Source of the DNA: Myxococcus xanthus
Lineage (GTDB): Bacteria > Myxococcota > Myxococcia > Myxococcales > Myxococcaceae
Direction: 5' to 3'
Assembly: GCF_006402735.1 (NCBI RefSeq)
Contig: NZ_CP017174.1
Location: 6,366,001 to 6,430,000 of the forward strand
Length of the DNA stretch: 64,000 nucleotides
A model generated the notes under the pieces. That model searched no databases. It was not told where the DNA came from and saw only the letters and a list, made by a program, of their open reading frames with translations. The first letter of the stretch is position 1. Each line of letters opens with the position of its first letter. Both the position numbers and the translations under genes were made by a program. Shown here one piece after another: positions 10,200 through 20,163 of the stretch.

Positions 10200-13100
10200 G
10201 TGCACGTGGCGGGGCGATTGAATGAGACTTACGAGGAGGAGCTCCTCCTCGCGATGGACGAAGGACTGCTCTCCGGAGAGGAGGTGGCGGTCCTGCGTGA
10301 GGAAGCGCTTCGCCTGCGGCGTGGCCCCCTGGAGCTGCTGCGGGAGCGAGGCCGGCTGTCCGAGGACTCCCTGGTGGCGCTTCGTGGCGAGCTCGCCTCC
10401 GAGAGCACGGACCCGAGCGCTGGCCGTCCGCTCGAGGCCGCCACGCTGACGCCGGTCACCCCGGGCGTGTCCCCGCCTCCCGCCGTGGAGCCGGACGGCG
10501 CCACCTTCCCGGTGCCGGACTGGGACCGCTACCAGCCCGTGCGCTTCCTGGGCCAGGGCGGCATGGGCCGGGTGTTCCTGGCGTATGACCCCATGCTCCG
10601 CCGCAACGTGGCGCTGAAGTTCGTGCGCGGGGACGACCCGGAGCTGGCCCGGCGCTTCCTCTCCGAGGCCCGCGCGCAGGCCCGCGTCCGACACGAGCGC
10701 GTGTGCGAGGTGTACGAGGTCGGCGAGGTGCGCGGCCGGGGCTACATCGCCATGCGCTTCGTGGACGGCCAGCCACTGGGACAGCTGGCGCGCTCGCTTA
10801 CGCTGGAGCAGAAAGTGCTGGTGCTGCGCCAGGCCGCCGAGGGCGTGCACGCCGCCCATGGCGCGGGCCTCATCCACCGCGACATCAAGCCCGGCAACAT
10901 CCTGGTGGAGCGCACCGAGGACGGCGGGCTGGCCCCCTTCGTCATGGACTTCGGTCTGGCGCGTGACTGGCGCGAGGACGGCGCCACGCCCAACGCCGTG
11001 CAGGGCACCCCGCACTACATGGCCCCGGAGCAGGCGCGCGGCGAGGTGTCCCGCCTGGACCGGCGCGCGGACATCTACGCGCTGGGCGCCACGCTCTACT
11101 CGCTCCTCACCGGCCGGCCGCCCTTCACCGGCGCCACCGAGGCGGAGGTCATCACTCGGCTCCAGCACGAGGAGCCGGCGCCGCCGCGCGCGCTCGATGC
11201 CGACATCCCGTCGGACCTGGAAGCCATCGTCCTCAAGTGCCTGGAGAAGCAGCGGCCCGCCCGCTACGACTCGGCGCGGGCGCTGGCGGAGGACCTGGAG
11301 CGGTTCCTCGAAGGAGAGCCCGTCCTCGCGCGACAGGGGCTGGGCTACCGCCTGCGCCGCAAGGCCCGCAAGCATCGGGTGGCGCTGACGCTGGGCTCCG
11401 CGGCCCTGACGGTGGTGTTGCTGGCGCTCATCCAGGCGGGCATCGCCCGCGGCGAGGTGGCCGAGCGCGAACGCCTCACGCGCCGCTTCACCGAACGGGT
11501 GGAGCGCATCGAGGCCTCCGCGCGTTACTCCGCCCTGTCCCGCATGCACGACACCCGTGAAGACCGGCGCGAGCTGCGCGCCAGCATGGACGCGCTGGAG
11601 GCCGAGGTGCGCGAGGCGGGCCCCCACGCGCTGGGCCCCGGCCAGTACGCCCTGGGCCGCGCGTTGCTCGTCTTGGATGAGCGGGACGCCGCGCGCAAGC
11701 GCCTGGAGGCCGCGTGGGCCCAGGGCTACCGCGAGCCCCGGGTGGCCTGGGCGTTGGCGCAGGTGCTGGGAGACCTCTACCAGGAGCGGCTGCTGCTGGA
11801 CGTGGAGCGCCGCAGCCCGGAGCAGCGCGAGGTCCGCCGCAAGGAACTGGAGCAGAACTACCGGGACCCGGCCCTGGCCTACCTGCGCCAGGCCGAAGGC
11901 CCCGACGTCCCCGTCCCACCGCTGTACGTGAAGGCGCTGTTCGCCTTCTACGAGGGCCGCCACGAAGAGGCCCTGACCCACCTGGAAGCCATGGGCCGCG
12001 CGCAGCCCTGGTTCTACGAAGCGCCCCTGCTGCAAGGCGACGTGCTGCTGGCGCGGGCCACGCAGCGCTGGCACCAGGGCGACAAGGCCGGCTCGCAGGA
12101 GGACCTGGACGCGGGCCGCCGCGCCTATGCCGCCGCCGTCGCCACCGCGGAGAGCCAGCCCATGGGCCACTACGTCCTGGCGCGCCTGGAGCTGGCCGCG
12201 CTGGTGATGGAGCTGTACGGCGAAGGCAACGTGCTGCCCCACTATGAGCGCGGCGTGGAGGCGGCGACCCGCGCGCTCGCCGCCGCGCCGGATCACCACC
12301 GCTCGCTGGTCGTCCTCTCCCGCCTGCACCGCCGGCTCGCGGAGCAGCGCACCAGCCAGGGACGCGAGGACGCCGAGCCGCTGCTGGAGAAGTCCATCCA
12401 CGCCGCGCGCGAGGCCCTGGCCCTGGCGCCGCCCAGCGACCGTGTCGCGCTGGAGCTCGCCATCACCCACCGGCTATGGGCCCGCTACCGCCAGGAGCGC
12501 GGGCAGGACCCGAGCGAGCAGCTCCGTCTGTCCATCGAGGCCTTCGAGCGCCTGCGCCCCGAGGAGCGCGACTATGCCTTCCACGCCAACCTGGGCCTGA
12601 CCTATCAGGTGTGGGCGGACGCGGAAACCGAGCGCGGCGTGGACCCGCTGGAGCACCAGGGCAAGGCGATTGACGCGTACCTGGAGGCCATCCGCGTGCG
12701 GGAGAACCAGGCCGACGCGTGGATCAACCTGGGCAACGCCCTGCGCCGCCGCGCTTCGAATCCACGCGCCACCGACGCCGCGGGAGATTTGACGCGGGCT
12801 CGTGACGCACTGGCGAAGGCGCTGGCGCTCAATCCCGGCAACGTCGTGGCCAGCTTCCGCGGCGCGGAAATCTCCGAGCAGTTGGCGCGCTGGCGCTGGA
12901 GCCATGGCGAGCCCTTCGAGGCGGACCTGGAGCAGGCGCTGGCCCTGTTCCGGCAGGGGCTGGGCATCAACGCGAAGCTCCCCCCGCTCCACAACGGGCT
13001 GGGCGCGGCGCTGCTGTGGCAGGCCGAGCAACGCTGGGAGGAAGGCGGCGCCCCCGAACTCCTGCTCCAGCAGGCGCAGGCGGCCTTCGAGGAAGCCCGA

Positions 13101-13871
13101 ACGCTGGCGCCCAGACAGGTGTACGCCCACAACAACCTGGGCGAGGTGTGGACCCTGAACGCCACCTTCCAGTCCGCGCGCAGGGAGAATCCAGAACCGA
13201 GTGCCCGCACCGCCGTGGAAGCCTACCGTCAGGCACTCTCGCTCCAGCCCCAGGACGCCGACCTCTGGGCCAACCTCGGCCGCGTGCAGACACTGCTGGC
13301 GACGTGGAGCGTGGAGACCGGCGGCGACCCACGGGCGGAGCTGGCGAAGGCCGAGGAGTCCCTGGCGCAGGCCACCACGCTGAATCCCCGCCAGGGCCAC
13401 ACGTGGCGCAACACGGGCGAGGCCCGCGCGCTCAAGGCCCGCTGGCTGGCGCACCGGGGCACCGCTCAGGAATCGGACTTCGAGCTCGCGTCGCAGGCCT
13501 TCCAGCAAGCCCTGTCCCTGGAGCCGCGCCGGCATGACTACCGGCTGGCCACCGCGCGATTCCAGCTCGCCTGGGCCGCGTGGCGTCAGCAGAGGAACGA
13601 GGACGCCGCGCCGCTGCTGAACCAGGGGCTCGCGCTCGTGGCGGAAGTCCTGGCGGACCGGCCCAGGTGGGCGCGGGCCCAGGCGCTTCGCGGCGGCGGG
13701 CTGCTCGCCCTGGCAGAGACGCGCGCCTCCTCCGAGCAACGGCAGGCCTGGCGCATCGAGGGCCAGGAGGTGTTGCGGCAAGCACTGGCCCGCAACCCTC
13801 ACCTGGAATCCGAATGGAGAGGCCGGCTCGGCGCGGCTCGCGAGCCGCTGGCCGGCCCTCCTACGCCCTGA
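10200..13871 (+). CDS. Transmembrane Ser/Thr protein kinase with C-terminal TPR repeats
   Basis: A Hanks-type kinase of 1223 residues. The kinase domain spans about residues 110-375: glycine loop GQGGMGRVF, VALKF lysine, catalytic HRDIKPGN, MDFGLA and the APE motif (YMAPEQA). One transmembrane helix lies near 394-418 (VVLLALIQ), followed by some 800 residues of TPR-type helices (repeated NLG and ALALNPGN patterns). Kinase inside and TPR outside is a common myxobacterial sensor-kinase layout. The GTG at 10200 is used here; a TATGCT -10-like box at 10188-10193 would place the transcript start at that GTG, and an in-frame TTG at 10218 is an alternative. It lies between an outer-surface operon and an FHA-type sigma-54 activator, a plausible phosphorylation target. 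Confidence 0.92.
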   Translation: MHVAGRLNETYEEELLLAMDEGLLSGEEVAVLREEALRLRRGPLELLRERGRLSEDSLVALRGELASESTDPSAGRPLEAATLTPVTPGVSPPPAVEPDGATFPVPDWDRYQPVRFLGQGGMGRVFLAYDPMLRRNVALKFVRGDDPELARRFLSEARAQARVRHERVCEVYEVGEVRGRGYIAMRFVDGQPLGQLARSLTLEQKVLVLRQAAEGVHAAHGAGLIHRDIKPGNILVERTEDGGLAPFVMDFGLARDWREDGATPNAVQGTPHYMAPEQARGEVSRLDRRADIYALGATLYSLLTGRPPFTGATEAEVITRLQHEEPAPPRALDADIPSDLEAIVLKCLEKQRPARYDSARALAEDLERFLEGEPVLARQGLGYRLRRKARKHRVALTLGSAALTVVLLALIQAGIARGEVAERERLTRRFTERVERIEASARYSALSRMHDTREDRRELRASMDALEAEVREAGPHALGPGQYALGRALLVLDERDAARKRLEAAWAQGYREPRVAWALAQVLGDLYQERLLLDVERRSPEQREVRRKELEQNYRDPALAYLRQAEGPDVPVPPLYVKALFAFYEGRHEEALTHLEAMGRAQPWFYEAPLLQGDVLLARATQRWHQGDKAGSQEDLDAGRRAYAAAVATAESQPMGHYVLARLELAALVMELYGEGNVLPHYERGVEAATRALAAAPDHHRSLVVLSRLHRRLAEQRTSQGREDAEPLLEKSIHAAREALALAPPSDRVALELAITHRLWARYRQERGQDPSEQLRLSIEAFERLRPEERDYAFHANLGLTYQVWADAETERGVDPLEHQGKAIDAYLEAIRVRENQADAWINLGNALRRRASNPRATDAAGDLTRARDALAKALALNPGNVVASFRGAEISEQLARWRWSHGEPFEADLEQALALFRQGLGINAKLPPLHNGLGAALLWQAEQRWEEGGAPELLLQQAQAAFEEARTLAPRQVYAHNNLGEVWTLNATFQSARRENPEPSARTAVEAYRQALSLQPQDADLWANLGRVQTLLATWSVETGGDPRAELAKAEESLAQATTLNPRQGHTWRNTGEARALKARWLAHRGTAQESDFELASQAFQQALSLEPRRHDYRLATARFQLAWAAWRQQRNEDAAPLLNQGLALVAEVLADRPRWARAQALRGGGLLALAETRASSEQRQAWRIEGQEVLRQALARNPHLESEWRGRLGAAREPLAGPPTP

Positions 13872-13876
13872 CTAGC

Positions 13877-14227
13877 TCAGTACTCCTTGGGCGGGTCCGT
13901 CGTCACGTCGAGGTTGCCGTTCTTCGTCTCCAACTCGAGCCCGTGGCGGCGCGCCTCGGGGGAGCCGCCAGTCACCACCGTGAACGGGTACGAGCCGACC
14001 GCGGCCCCGTCGGCAACGGGGTCCTCGCGCTGAGAGGCGGCCAGAGACGTGTTGTTCAAGCTGAACGACGCCGTCGAATCCAGGCACGCGGGGGGATTCA
14101 CCGTCACGTCCGATGTACTGCCAACCGTGTCAATGGCGAAGCGGACCGTGTCTCCGTGTCGAACCTTGTTGTTGGGGATGTAGCTCAGGTTCCCGGACTT
14201 GTTGATGAAAACAGTGATGATGGCCAT
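13877..14227 (-). CDS. Small protein of unknown function, paralogue of the next gene, sigma-54 driven
   Basis: A 116-residue protein of a family I do not recognise. The ATG at 14227 follows ACAGGAGCC. It starts MAIITVFINKSG, contains PNNKVRHGDTVRF and VNPPACL, and ends ETKNGNLDVTTDPPK. Those blocks are shared with the protein at 14412-14759, so the two form a duplicated pair. There is no signal peptide, transmembrane segment or cysteine cluster (one Cys, in NPPACL, conserved in both). The predicted beta-rich character resembles a small Ig- or cupredoxin-like fold without metal ligands, but that is only a guess. It has its own sigma-54 promoter and enhancer pair, and its stop codon converges on the kinase gene with a 5-bp gap. 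Confidence 0.8.
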   Translation of the reverse strand: MAIITVFINKSGNLSYIPNNKVRHGDTVRFAIDTVGSTSDVTVNPPACLDSTASFSLNNTSLAASQREDPVADGAAVGSYPFTVVTGGSPEARRHGLELETKNGNLDVTTDPPKEY

Positions 14228-14285
14228 GGGCCGTGGCTCCTGTGCCCCGCTGGGGCGTGTGATGAACTGCTGCCGTCTGTGATTT

Positions 14286-14300
14286 GCAGGCACCATACCA
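14286..14300 (-). promoter_or_regulatory. sigma-54 promoter of the 13877-14227 gene
   Basis: The minus strand reads TGGTATGGTGCCTGC followed by AAA: GG and GC are 10 nt apart and the match to TGGYAY-N5-YTGCA is good. The start would be near 14274, about 47 nt before the ATG. The paralogous gene has an almost identical promoter at 14819-14833. Confidence 0.8.
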
Positions 14301-14362
14301 GACAGGTCTGGTTCACAGCGCCCTCGAAGATTCACCACCGGAGCATGCCCTCAGCCGCAGGT

Positions 14363-14404
14363 GGACGCGTCAGCCCCACCCACGAGGTTCAGCATGACAC
14401 GTCA
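14363..14404. promoter_or_regulatory. Paired TGACRCGTCA enhancer sites upstream of the 13877-14227 gene
   Basis: GGACGCGTCA (14363-14372) and TGACACGTCA (14395-14404) begin 32 bp apart, some 63-104 bp upstream of the sigma-54 promoter. Order, spacing and flanking bases (CAGCC after the first site, AGGTTC in the spacer) match the pair at 14895-14936. Confidence 0.72.
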
Positions 14405-14411
14405 GGCCGGC

Positions 14412-14759
14412 TCAGAGCTTCGGTGGATCCGTCGTCACATCCAGGTTGCCGTTCTTCGTCTCCGCCTCGCCTCCGAAGTGCGGCTTCTCCGGCAAGAGAG
14501 GGACCTCCACGGTGAACGAATACGTGGTGAACTCGGCCGATTCGGAGACCGGGTCCTCGTAGATGGGGGGCGCCGCGGAGGTCTGGTCCAGGGTGACGGA
14601 ATTCGTTGCAACCAGGCACGCGGGCGGATTCACCTTCGCCCACAAAGGACCGTTGAGCGGGTCGAGCACGAAGCGGACGGGTTGCCCCCGCCGGACCTTG
14701 TTGTTGGGCTCGTAGACCAGATCCCCCGACTTCTTGATGGTGACGGTGACAACGGTCAT
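14412..14759 (-). CDS. Small protein of unknown function, paralogue of the previous gene, sigma-54 driven
   Basis: A 115-residue protein, no recognised domain. The ATG at 14759 opens MTVVTVTIKKSGDLVYEPNNKVR. It shares with the 13877-14227 product the blocks NNKVR-x-G-x-x-VRF, VNPPACL, the E-D-P-V segment, the Y-x-FTV strand and the ending ETKNGNLDVTTDPPK, with divergent sequence between, so the duplication is not recent. There is no export signal. It has its own sigma-54 promoter (14819-14833) and paired enhancer sites (14895-14936), and lies directly downstream of the FHA-type activator gene on the same strand, as expected for a primary target of that activator. Confidence 0.8.
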   Translation of the reverse strand: MTVVTVTIKKSGDLVYEPNNKVRRGQPVRFVLDPLNGPLWAKVNPPACLVATNSVTLDQTSAAPPIYEDPVSESAEFTTYSFTVEVPLLPEKPHFGGEAETKNGNLDVTTDPPKL

Positions 14760-14818
14760 GGGCGCGGCTCCCGTGCCCCCAACGGGGCAATGAGAAGGAT
14801 TGCTGCGGGCTGTGAGTT

Positions 14819-14833
14819 GCAGGCACCGTACCA
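14819..14833 (-). promoter_or_regulatory. sigma-54 promoter of the 14412-14759 gene
   Basis: The minus strand reads TGGTACGGTGCCTGC followed by AA, a near-consensus -24/-12 element that differs by one base from the promoter at 14286-14300. The start would be near 14807, about 48 nt before the ATG at 14759. Confidence 0.82.
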
Positions 14834-14894
14834 GCCAGGCATGGCGCGCAGCCCCCTCGACAATTGACACCCGAGCCACCCCCGAAAGACAAAT

Positions 14895-14936
14895 GGACGC
14901 GTCAGCCGAACCCACCAGGTTCGGATTGACGCGTCA
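14895..14936. promoter_or_regulatory. Paired TGACRCGTCA enhancer sites upstream of the 14412-14759 gene
   Basis: GGACGCGTCA (14895-14904) and TGACGCGTCA (14927-14936) begin 32 bp apart and lie 62-103 bp upstream of the sigma-54 promoter. The pair sits just after the stop codon of the activator gene, so regulator gene, site and target gene are contiguous. Confidence 0.72.
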
Positions 14937-14943
14937 GCCGACG

Positions 14944-16557
<1,614 letters not shown>

Positions 16558-16725
16558 GAGTATTCGTGTGAGTCCTGGGATACCCGTTGAGCCTACACCT
16601 CCGGACGCCCGAGCGCTGGGTTCATCCACCGAGGAAACGACGTGAGAATCCCGTGGGTTGGGGGAACTGGCCGGTGCAGGGGGCCGCGACCTATCCTCCT
16701 CCGCAGGCTCCAACTTCCGGACCCC

Positions 16726-17499
16726 ATGGGATACGTCCACATCCTCCGAGGCTTCGCTTCCCCGCACGAGGGACACTCACGCACTGTCCGCATCTACACA
16801 CCCGATACGTATGACGCCTCACCTGACAGGTCCTTTCCTGTCCTCTACATGCAGGACGGGCAGAACGTGTTCGCCCATCCGGAGTCCGCGCTCTTCGACA
16901 CCTGGTGCGCCAACCTCACGCTGGAGCGGCTGGTGGCGGAGCACCAGGTGGAGCCGTGGCTCATCGTCGCGGTGGACTCCACGCACGACAGGCTCTCCGA
17001 GTACTCGCCATGGGATGAGCCCCGCAGCAACGTGGCGGCCCGGGCCGAGCCCTACGTGCGCTTCATGGTCGAAACGCTGAAGCCATACATCGAACGCACG
17101 TACCGCGTCCGCAAAGGCCCCGAGTGGACGGCGGTGATGGGCGCCTCGCTGGGTGGCCTCATCTCGCTGCACCTGGGGCAGCGACATCCAGCGCTGTTCG
17201 GCCGCATCGGCGGGTTGTCCCCGTCGGTGATGTGGAGCTGGAACCGGATGTTCTCCGAGTGGTCGGCCCACTCTCGACGGTGGACGCGCATCTACCTGGA
17301 CGCGGGCACCACGGAAACGGTGGACCCGGTGGGGTACGTCATGCGCTACGGCGAGGCGACGCGGGACTTCCACCGCCACCTCCAGTCATTGGGCTACGCG
17401 GACCACGAGCTGCGGCTGGTGCTCGAACCCGGCGGAGAGCACCACGAACGGGACTGGCAGCGGCGGCTGCCGGAGGCCATGCGTTGGCTGCTGGCGTGA
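16726..17499 (+). CDS. Alpha/beta-hydrolase esterase of the enterochelin esterase-like family
   Basis: A 257-residue serine hydrolase of the esterase D/enterobactin esterase-like (PF00756) type. The sequence shows the strand-turn motif PVLYMQDGQNVF, the nucleophile elbow GASLGG and a C-terminal GGEHHERDW that provides the catalytic His. There is no signal peptide, so it should act in the cytoplasm. The ATG at 16726 (MGYVHILRGF) fits the family start; an upstream in-frame ATG at 16642 adds an Arg-rich, unlikely extension. It is divergent from the FHA activator gene. The substrate cannot be told from sequence. Confidence 0.85.
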   Translation: MGYVHILRGFASPHEGHSRTVRIYTPDTYDASPDRSFPVLYMQDGQNVFAHPESALFDTWCANLTLERLVAEHQVEPWLIVAVDSTHDRLSEYSPWDEPRSNVAARAEPYVRFMVETLKPYIERTYRVRKGPEWTAVMGASLGGLISLHLGQRHPALFGRIGGLSPSVMWSWNRMFSEWSAHSRRWTRIYLDAGTTETVDPVGYVMRYGEATRDFHRHLQSLGYADHELRLVLEPGGEHHERDWQRRLPEAMRWLLA

Positions 17500-17549
17500 C
17501 ACGCCGGGAATCCCGGCGTATGGCGAACCAGTGGTAGCGTGTGCGCGGC

Positions 17550-18077
17550 ATGACGCATCTGCTTCCGGCGACTCCGACTGAAATCTTCGTCTACCTCCTC
17601 TTTAGCGGCATCTCGCTCTATGCCGCCTGGACGGTGTGGGGCGTCGTCCGCGTCATGATGGTGGAGCGGAATGTGCTCAAGCACGGAGAGGCCGCCGAGG
17701 CCACGGTGCTCGAGCTGAAGGACACGGGCTGGCGCATCAACAAGCAGCCCCTCTTCGAATTGCTCCTCGATGTCCGCCAGAGCGGACGCGCCGCCTATCA
17801 AACGAAGGTGAAGAAGAAGCTGGGACGCCACCAGGGCATCTCGACGATGGGCGTGGGGACGCGCCTCGACGTCAAGGTCGACCGGAACGACCCGCTCAAG
17901 GTCGCCATCGTCGGCGCGGCCATGACGGCGCCTGTCGGGGCCTTCATGCGACAGGGCATGCCGTCCGAGGGAGACCCGGTGAAGGCGATGCAGAACCTTC
18001 AGTCGCTGATGGACAAGGGACTCATCACCCCTGAAGAGTTCCAGGCGAAGAAGGCGCAGATTCTCGCGCGTATCTGA
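17550..18077 (+). CDS. Membrane-anchored SHOCT-domain protein, copy 1
   Basis: A 175-residue protein with an N-terminal transmembrane helix (about 11-33, VYLLFSGISLYAAW). A beta-rich middle follows (ATVLELKDTGWRINKQP, then GTRLDVKVDRNDP), resembling DUF3592-like domains. It ends in a SHOCT short helical domain (LQSLMDKGLITPEEFQAKKAQIL). The next gene encodes the same architecture with shared motifs (RINK, VKVDRNDP/VKIDPNDP), so the pair arose by tandem duplication. The ATG at 17550 is preferred to the GTG three codons earlier. SHOCT domains usually mediate oligomerisation; no enzymatic residues are visible. Confidence 0.82.
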   Translation: MTHLLPATPTEIFVYLLFSGISLYAAWTVWGVVRVMMVERNVLKHGEAAEATVLELKDTGWRINKQPLFELLLDVRQSGRAAYQTKVKKKLGRHQGISTMGVGTRLDVKVDRNDPLKVAIVGAAMTAPVGAFMRQGMPSEGDPVKAMQNLQSLMDKGLITPEEFQAKKAQILARI

Positions 18078-18098
18078 GAACGCGCATCGAGGTGATTG

Positions 18099-18632
18099 GT
18101 GCTGACCGCGGTCCTGGCGATGTTGCCCTTCCTTCTCTTCTCGCTCGTCGGCTTCGGCGTGGCGGGGTACTTCTTCTATGCGCACGCGCAGACGCAGCGC
18201 CTCCGCGAGCACGGAACCGCCGGCGAGGCCACCATCCTCCGGATGGAGCGCACGTCGATGCGGATCAACAAGAGTTACGTCTACGACTTCCTGCTGGAGT
18301 TCAAGGTGCCGGGCCTCCCCACATACAGGCGGCAGCACCGCAGCCGGGCGCATGATTGGAAGGCCTTCATCCTGGAGCCCGGCGTGCGACTCAAGGTGAA
18401 GATCGATCCGAACGACCCTCAGCGGTTCGTCGTCCTGGGGCCCGTCGATGAGCAGCGCCCCCAGAGCATCCAAGCCCTCATCGCGGGAGCCGCTGGCTTT
18501 TCCGAGTCCAGGACCGTGGCCCCCCCAGACCCGGTGAAGGCATTGAAGGACCTCCAGTCGATGCTCGACAACGAGCTCATCACGCAGGACGAATACGCGC
18601 GGAAGAAGGCGGAGATTCTCTCGCGCCTTTGA
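18099..18632 (+). CDS. Membrane-anchored SHOCT-domain protein, copy 2
   Basis: A 177-residue paralogue of the preceding protein, 21 bp downstream and presumably in the same transcript. It has an N-terminal hydrophobic helix (LPFLLFSLVGFGVAGYFFY), a beta-rich domain with RTSMRINKSYVYDF and LKVKIDPNDP, and a C-terminal SHOCT domain (LQSMLDNELITQDEYARKKAEIL). The GTG at 18099 has GAGG 7 nt upstream; the TTG at 18096 is in frame and nearly as good. The function is unknown; the two proteins may hetero-oligomerise at the membrane. Confidence 0.8.
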   Translation: MLTAVLAMLPFLLFSLVGFGVAGYFFYAHAQTQRLREHGTAGEATILRMERTSMRINKSYVYDFLLEFKVPGLPTYRRQHRSRAHDWKAFILEPGVRLKVKIDPNDPQRFVVLGPVDEQRPQSIQALIAGAAGFSESRTVAPPDPVKALKDLQSMLDNELITQDEYARKKAEILSRL

Positions 18633-18644
18633 AGCGGCCTCGCC

Positions 18645-20144
18645 CTACACGATGGACGCGGCGGCCCGCTGCACCTGGGGCACGCCGGGCAGCGTGGGCG
18701 CCGGGTTGAGCGCCTGGACCAGCAGCGAACGCAGCGCGTCCGCCAGGTCATCCGCCGCGCCCAGGGCTCCCGCGGGAGCCCCCTGCAACGCCGCGGGGAC
18801 TTCCGCGCCCACCACCACCACCGGCATCCGGACCTCCCAGGCCAGGTAGCGAGCGAGCCGCACGGAGGGCTCGGCCACGTCCATCAGCAGCGCGCCCATG
18901 GCGCCCGCCGTGAAGGGACGCCACAGCGGCCGCGCCGCCTCCGCGGGAGGCAGCACGCAGAAGTCCAGGCGCAGCACCTCGCTGAGCACCAGGCGCCCCA
19001 GCGTACCAAAGCCACTCTTCACCGCGGTGGGATCGGCCGACAGCGCTTCCATGCCGGGCATGCGGGAGAGAACCCGCCGGGCCGCGCTCGCGCCACTGCC
19101 GCACACGAAGATTTTCGCGGTGGCCACCTTCGCGGGGGCCCGCGTGCGGAGAATCCGGCCGCGCAGCGCGTGCACCTCCGCCGCGCCCAGCAGTTCGCCG
19201 GACGCAGCCTCCACGCCGTCCCCGTCCGCGGCCTTCGCCACGCCCCGCTGCATGAGCGTGGTGAGGACGTTGAGCACCTCCAGGTCGGTGGCCGGCGCCA
19301 GGTCAAGCACCTCGCCCAGGGCGCGCGGATGGCGGAGCAGGTCCACCACCTGCTGCGTCACCGGATGCTGGTCTCCTTGCAGGTCCGCGTCCGGCGCCAG
19401 CATCAACCGCGTGTGGCGCGGCGGCAGGCCGGGCATCAGCCGGTTCACCTCGTCCGACTGGCGCATGCCCTCCAGCAGCGCGTCATCCATGCCGCGATTG
19501 ATGCGCGGCCGCGCCGTGTTCCCACCGGGCGAGAAGGTGAACGTCCCGTCCACCCACGCCAGCAGGCGGAACAGGGCCTTCTCCCCTTCCACGCGCCCCA
19601 GCTTCGCGTTCACCGGGCGGCCTTCGACAACGGAAATCTCGCCCCGGTCGTTGCCGCGCTCCAGCGTCAGCCGGCCGCTGCGCCGGTTCATGCCCAGGAG
19701 CTGCATCAAATCCGGGATGCTGAGCTGGCTGAGCGAGCCTTCGATTTCCTGCTGCTCGCTCTTGAGGTCCTTGGCCGCCTCGCTGCGCCGGAAGATGTGC
19801 TCGATGCGGCTGAGCACCTCGTCCAGGTTGAAGGGCTTGCGCAGGTAGCCGTCCCGCAGGCCGCGCAGCCGGTCCGACTCGAAGCTCGCGGTGGTGAGCA
19901 CCACCGGGATGTCCTCGGTGCGCGGGTTGGTGCGCAGAATCTGGATGAAGGTGCGCGCGTCCAGCAGCCGGCAACCCTCGTCGAACAGCGTGAGGTCCGG
20001 GTGGCGCAGCACGGCCACCTCCAGGGCCCGCGAGCCATCCGGCGCGTAGTGAACCTGATAGCCCTTGGTGCGCAGCGCCCGCGACAGCGAGCGCACGGAC
20101 TCGAGGTCAGGGTCGGCGATGAGGATTTTCCGGACCGGGGCCAC
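18645..20144 (-). CDS. Response regulator: receiver, DUF4388 and degenerate GTPase-like C-terminus
   Basis: A 499-residue regulator without a DNA-binding output. Residues 1-120 form a receiver domain (ILIADPDLESVRSL, HPDLTLFDEG with the presumed phospho-Asp, then PVVLTTAS and LRKPF). Residues about 135-260 are a DUF4388/PatA-like domain (LMQLLGMNRRSGRLTLERG, ISVVEGRPVNA, GTFTFSPGG). The last 130 residues (AKIFVCGSGASAARRVL onwards) resemble a small-GTPase fold whose P-loop lost the Lys. Such combinations are typical of myxobacterial motility and polarity signalling. It follows the next regulator gene by 19 bp and is probably co-transcribed with it. Confidence 0.86.
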   Translation of the reverse strand: MAPVRKILIADPDLESVRSLSRALRTKGYQVHYAPDGSRALEVAVLRHPDLTLFDEGCRLLDARTFIQILRTNPRTEDIPVVLTTASFESDRLRGLRDGYLRKPFNLDEVLSRIEHIFRRSEAAKDLKSEQQEIEGSLSQLSIPDLMQLLGMNRRSGRLTLERGNDRGEISVVEGRPVNAKLGRVEGEKALFRLLAWVDGTFTFSPGGNTARPRINRGMDDALLEGMRQSDEVNRLMPGLPPRHTRLMLAPDADLQGDQHPVTQQVVDLLRHPRALGEVLDLAPATDLEVLNVLTTLMQRGVAKAADGDGVEAASGELLGAAEVHALRGRILRTRAPAKVATAKIFVCGSGASAARRVLSRMPGMEALSADPTAVKSGFGTLGRLVLSEVLRLDFCVLPPAEAARPLWRPFTAGAMGALLMDVAEPSVRLARYLAWEVRMPVVVVGAEVPAALQGAPAGALGAADDLADALRSLLVQALNPAPTLPGVPQVQRAAASIV

Positions 20145-20163
20145 GGTGGCGCTCCGCTTCGTG

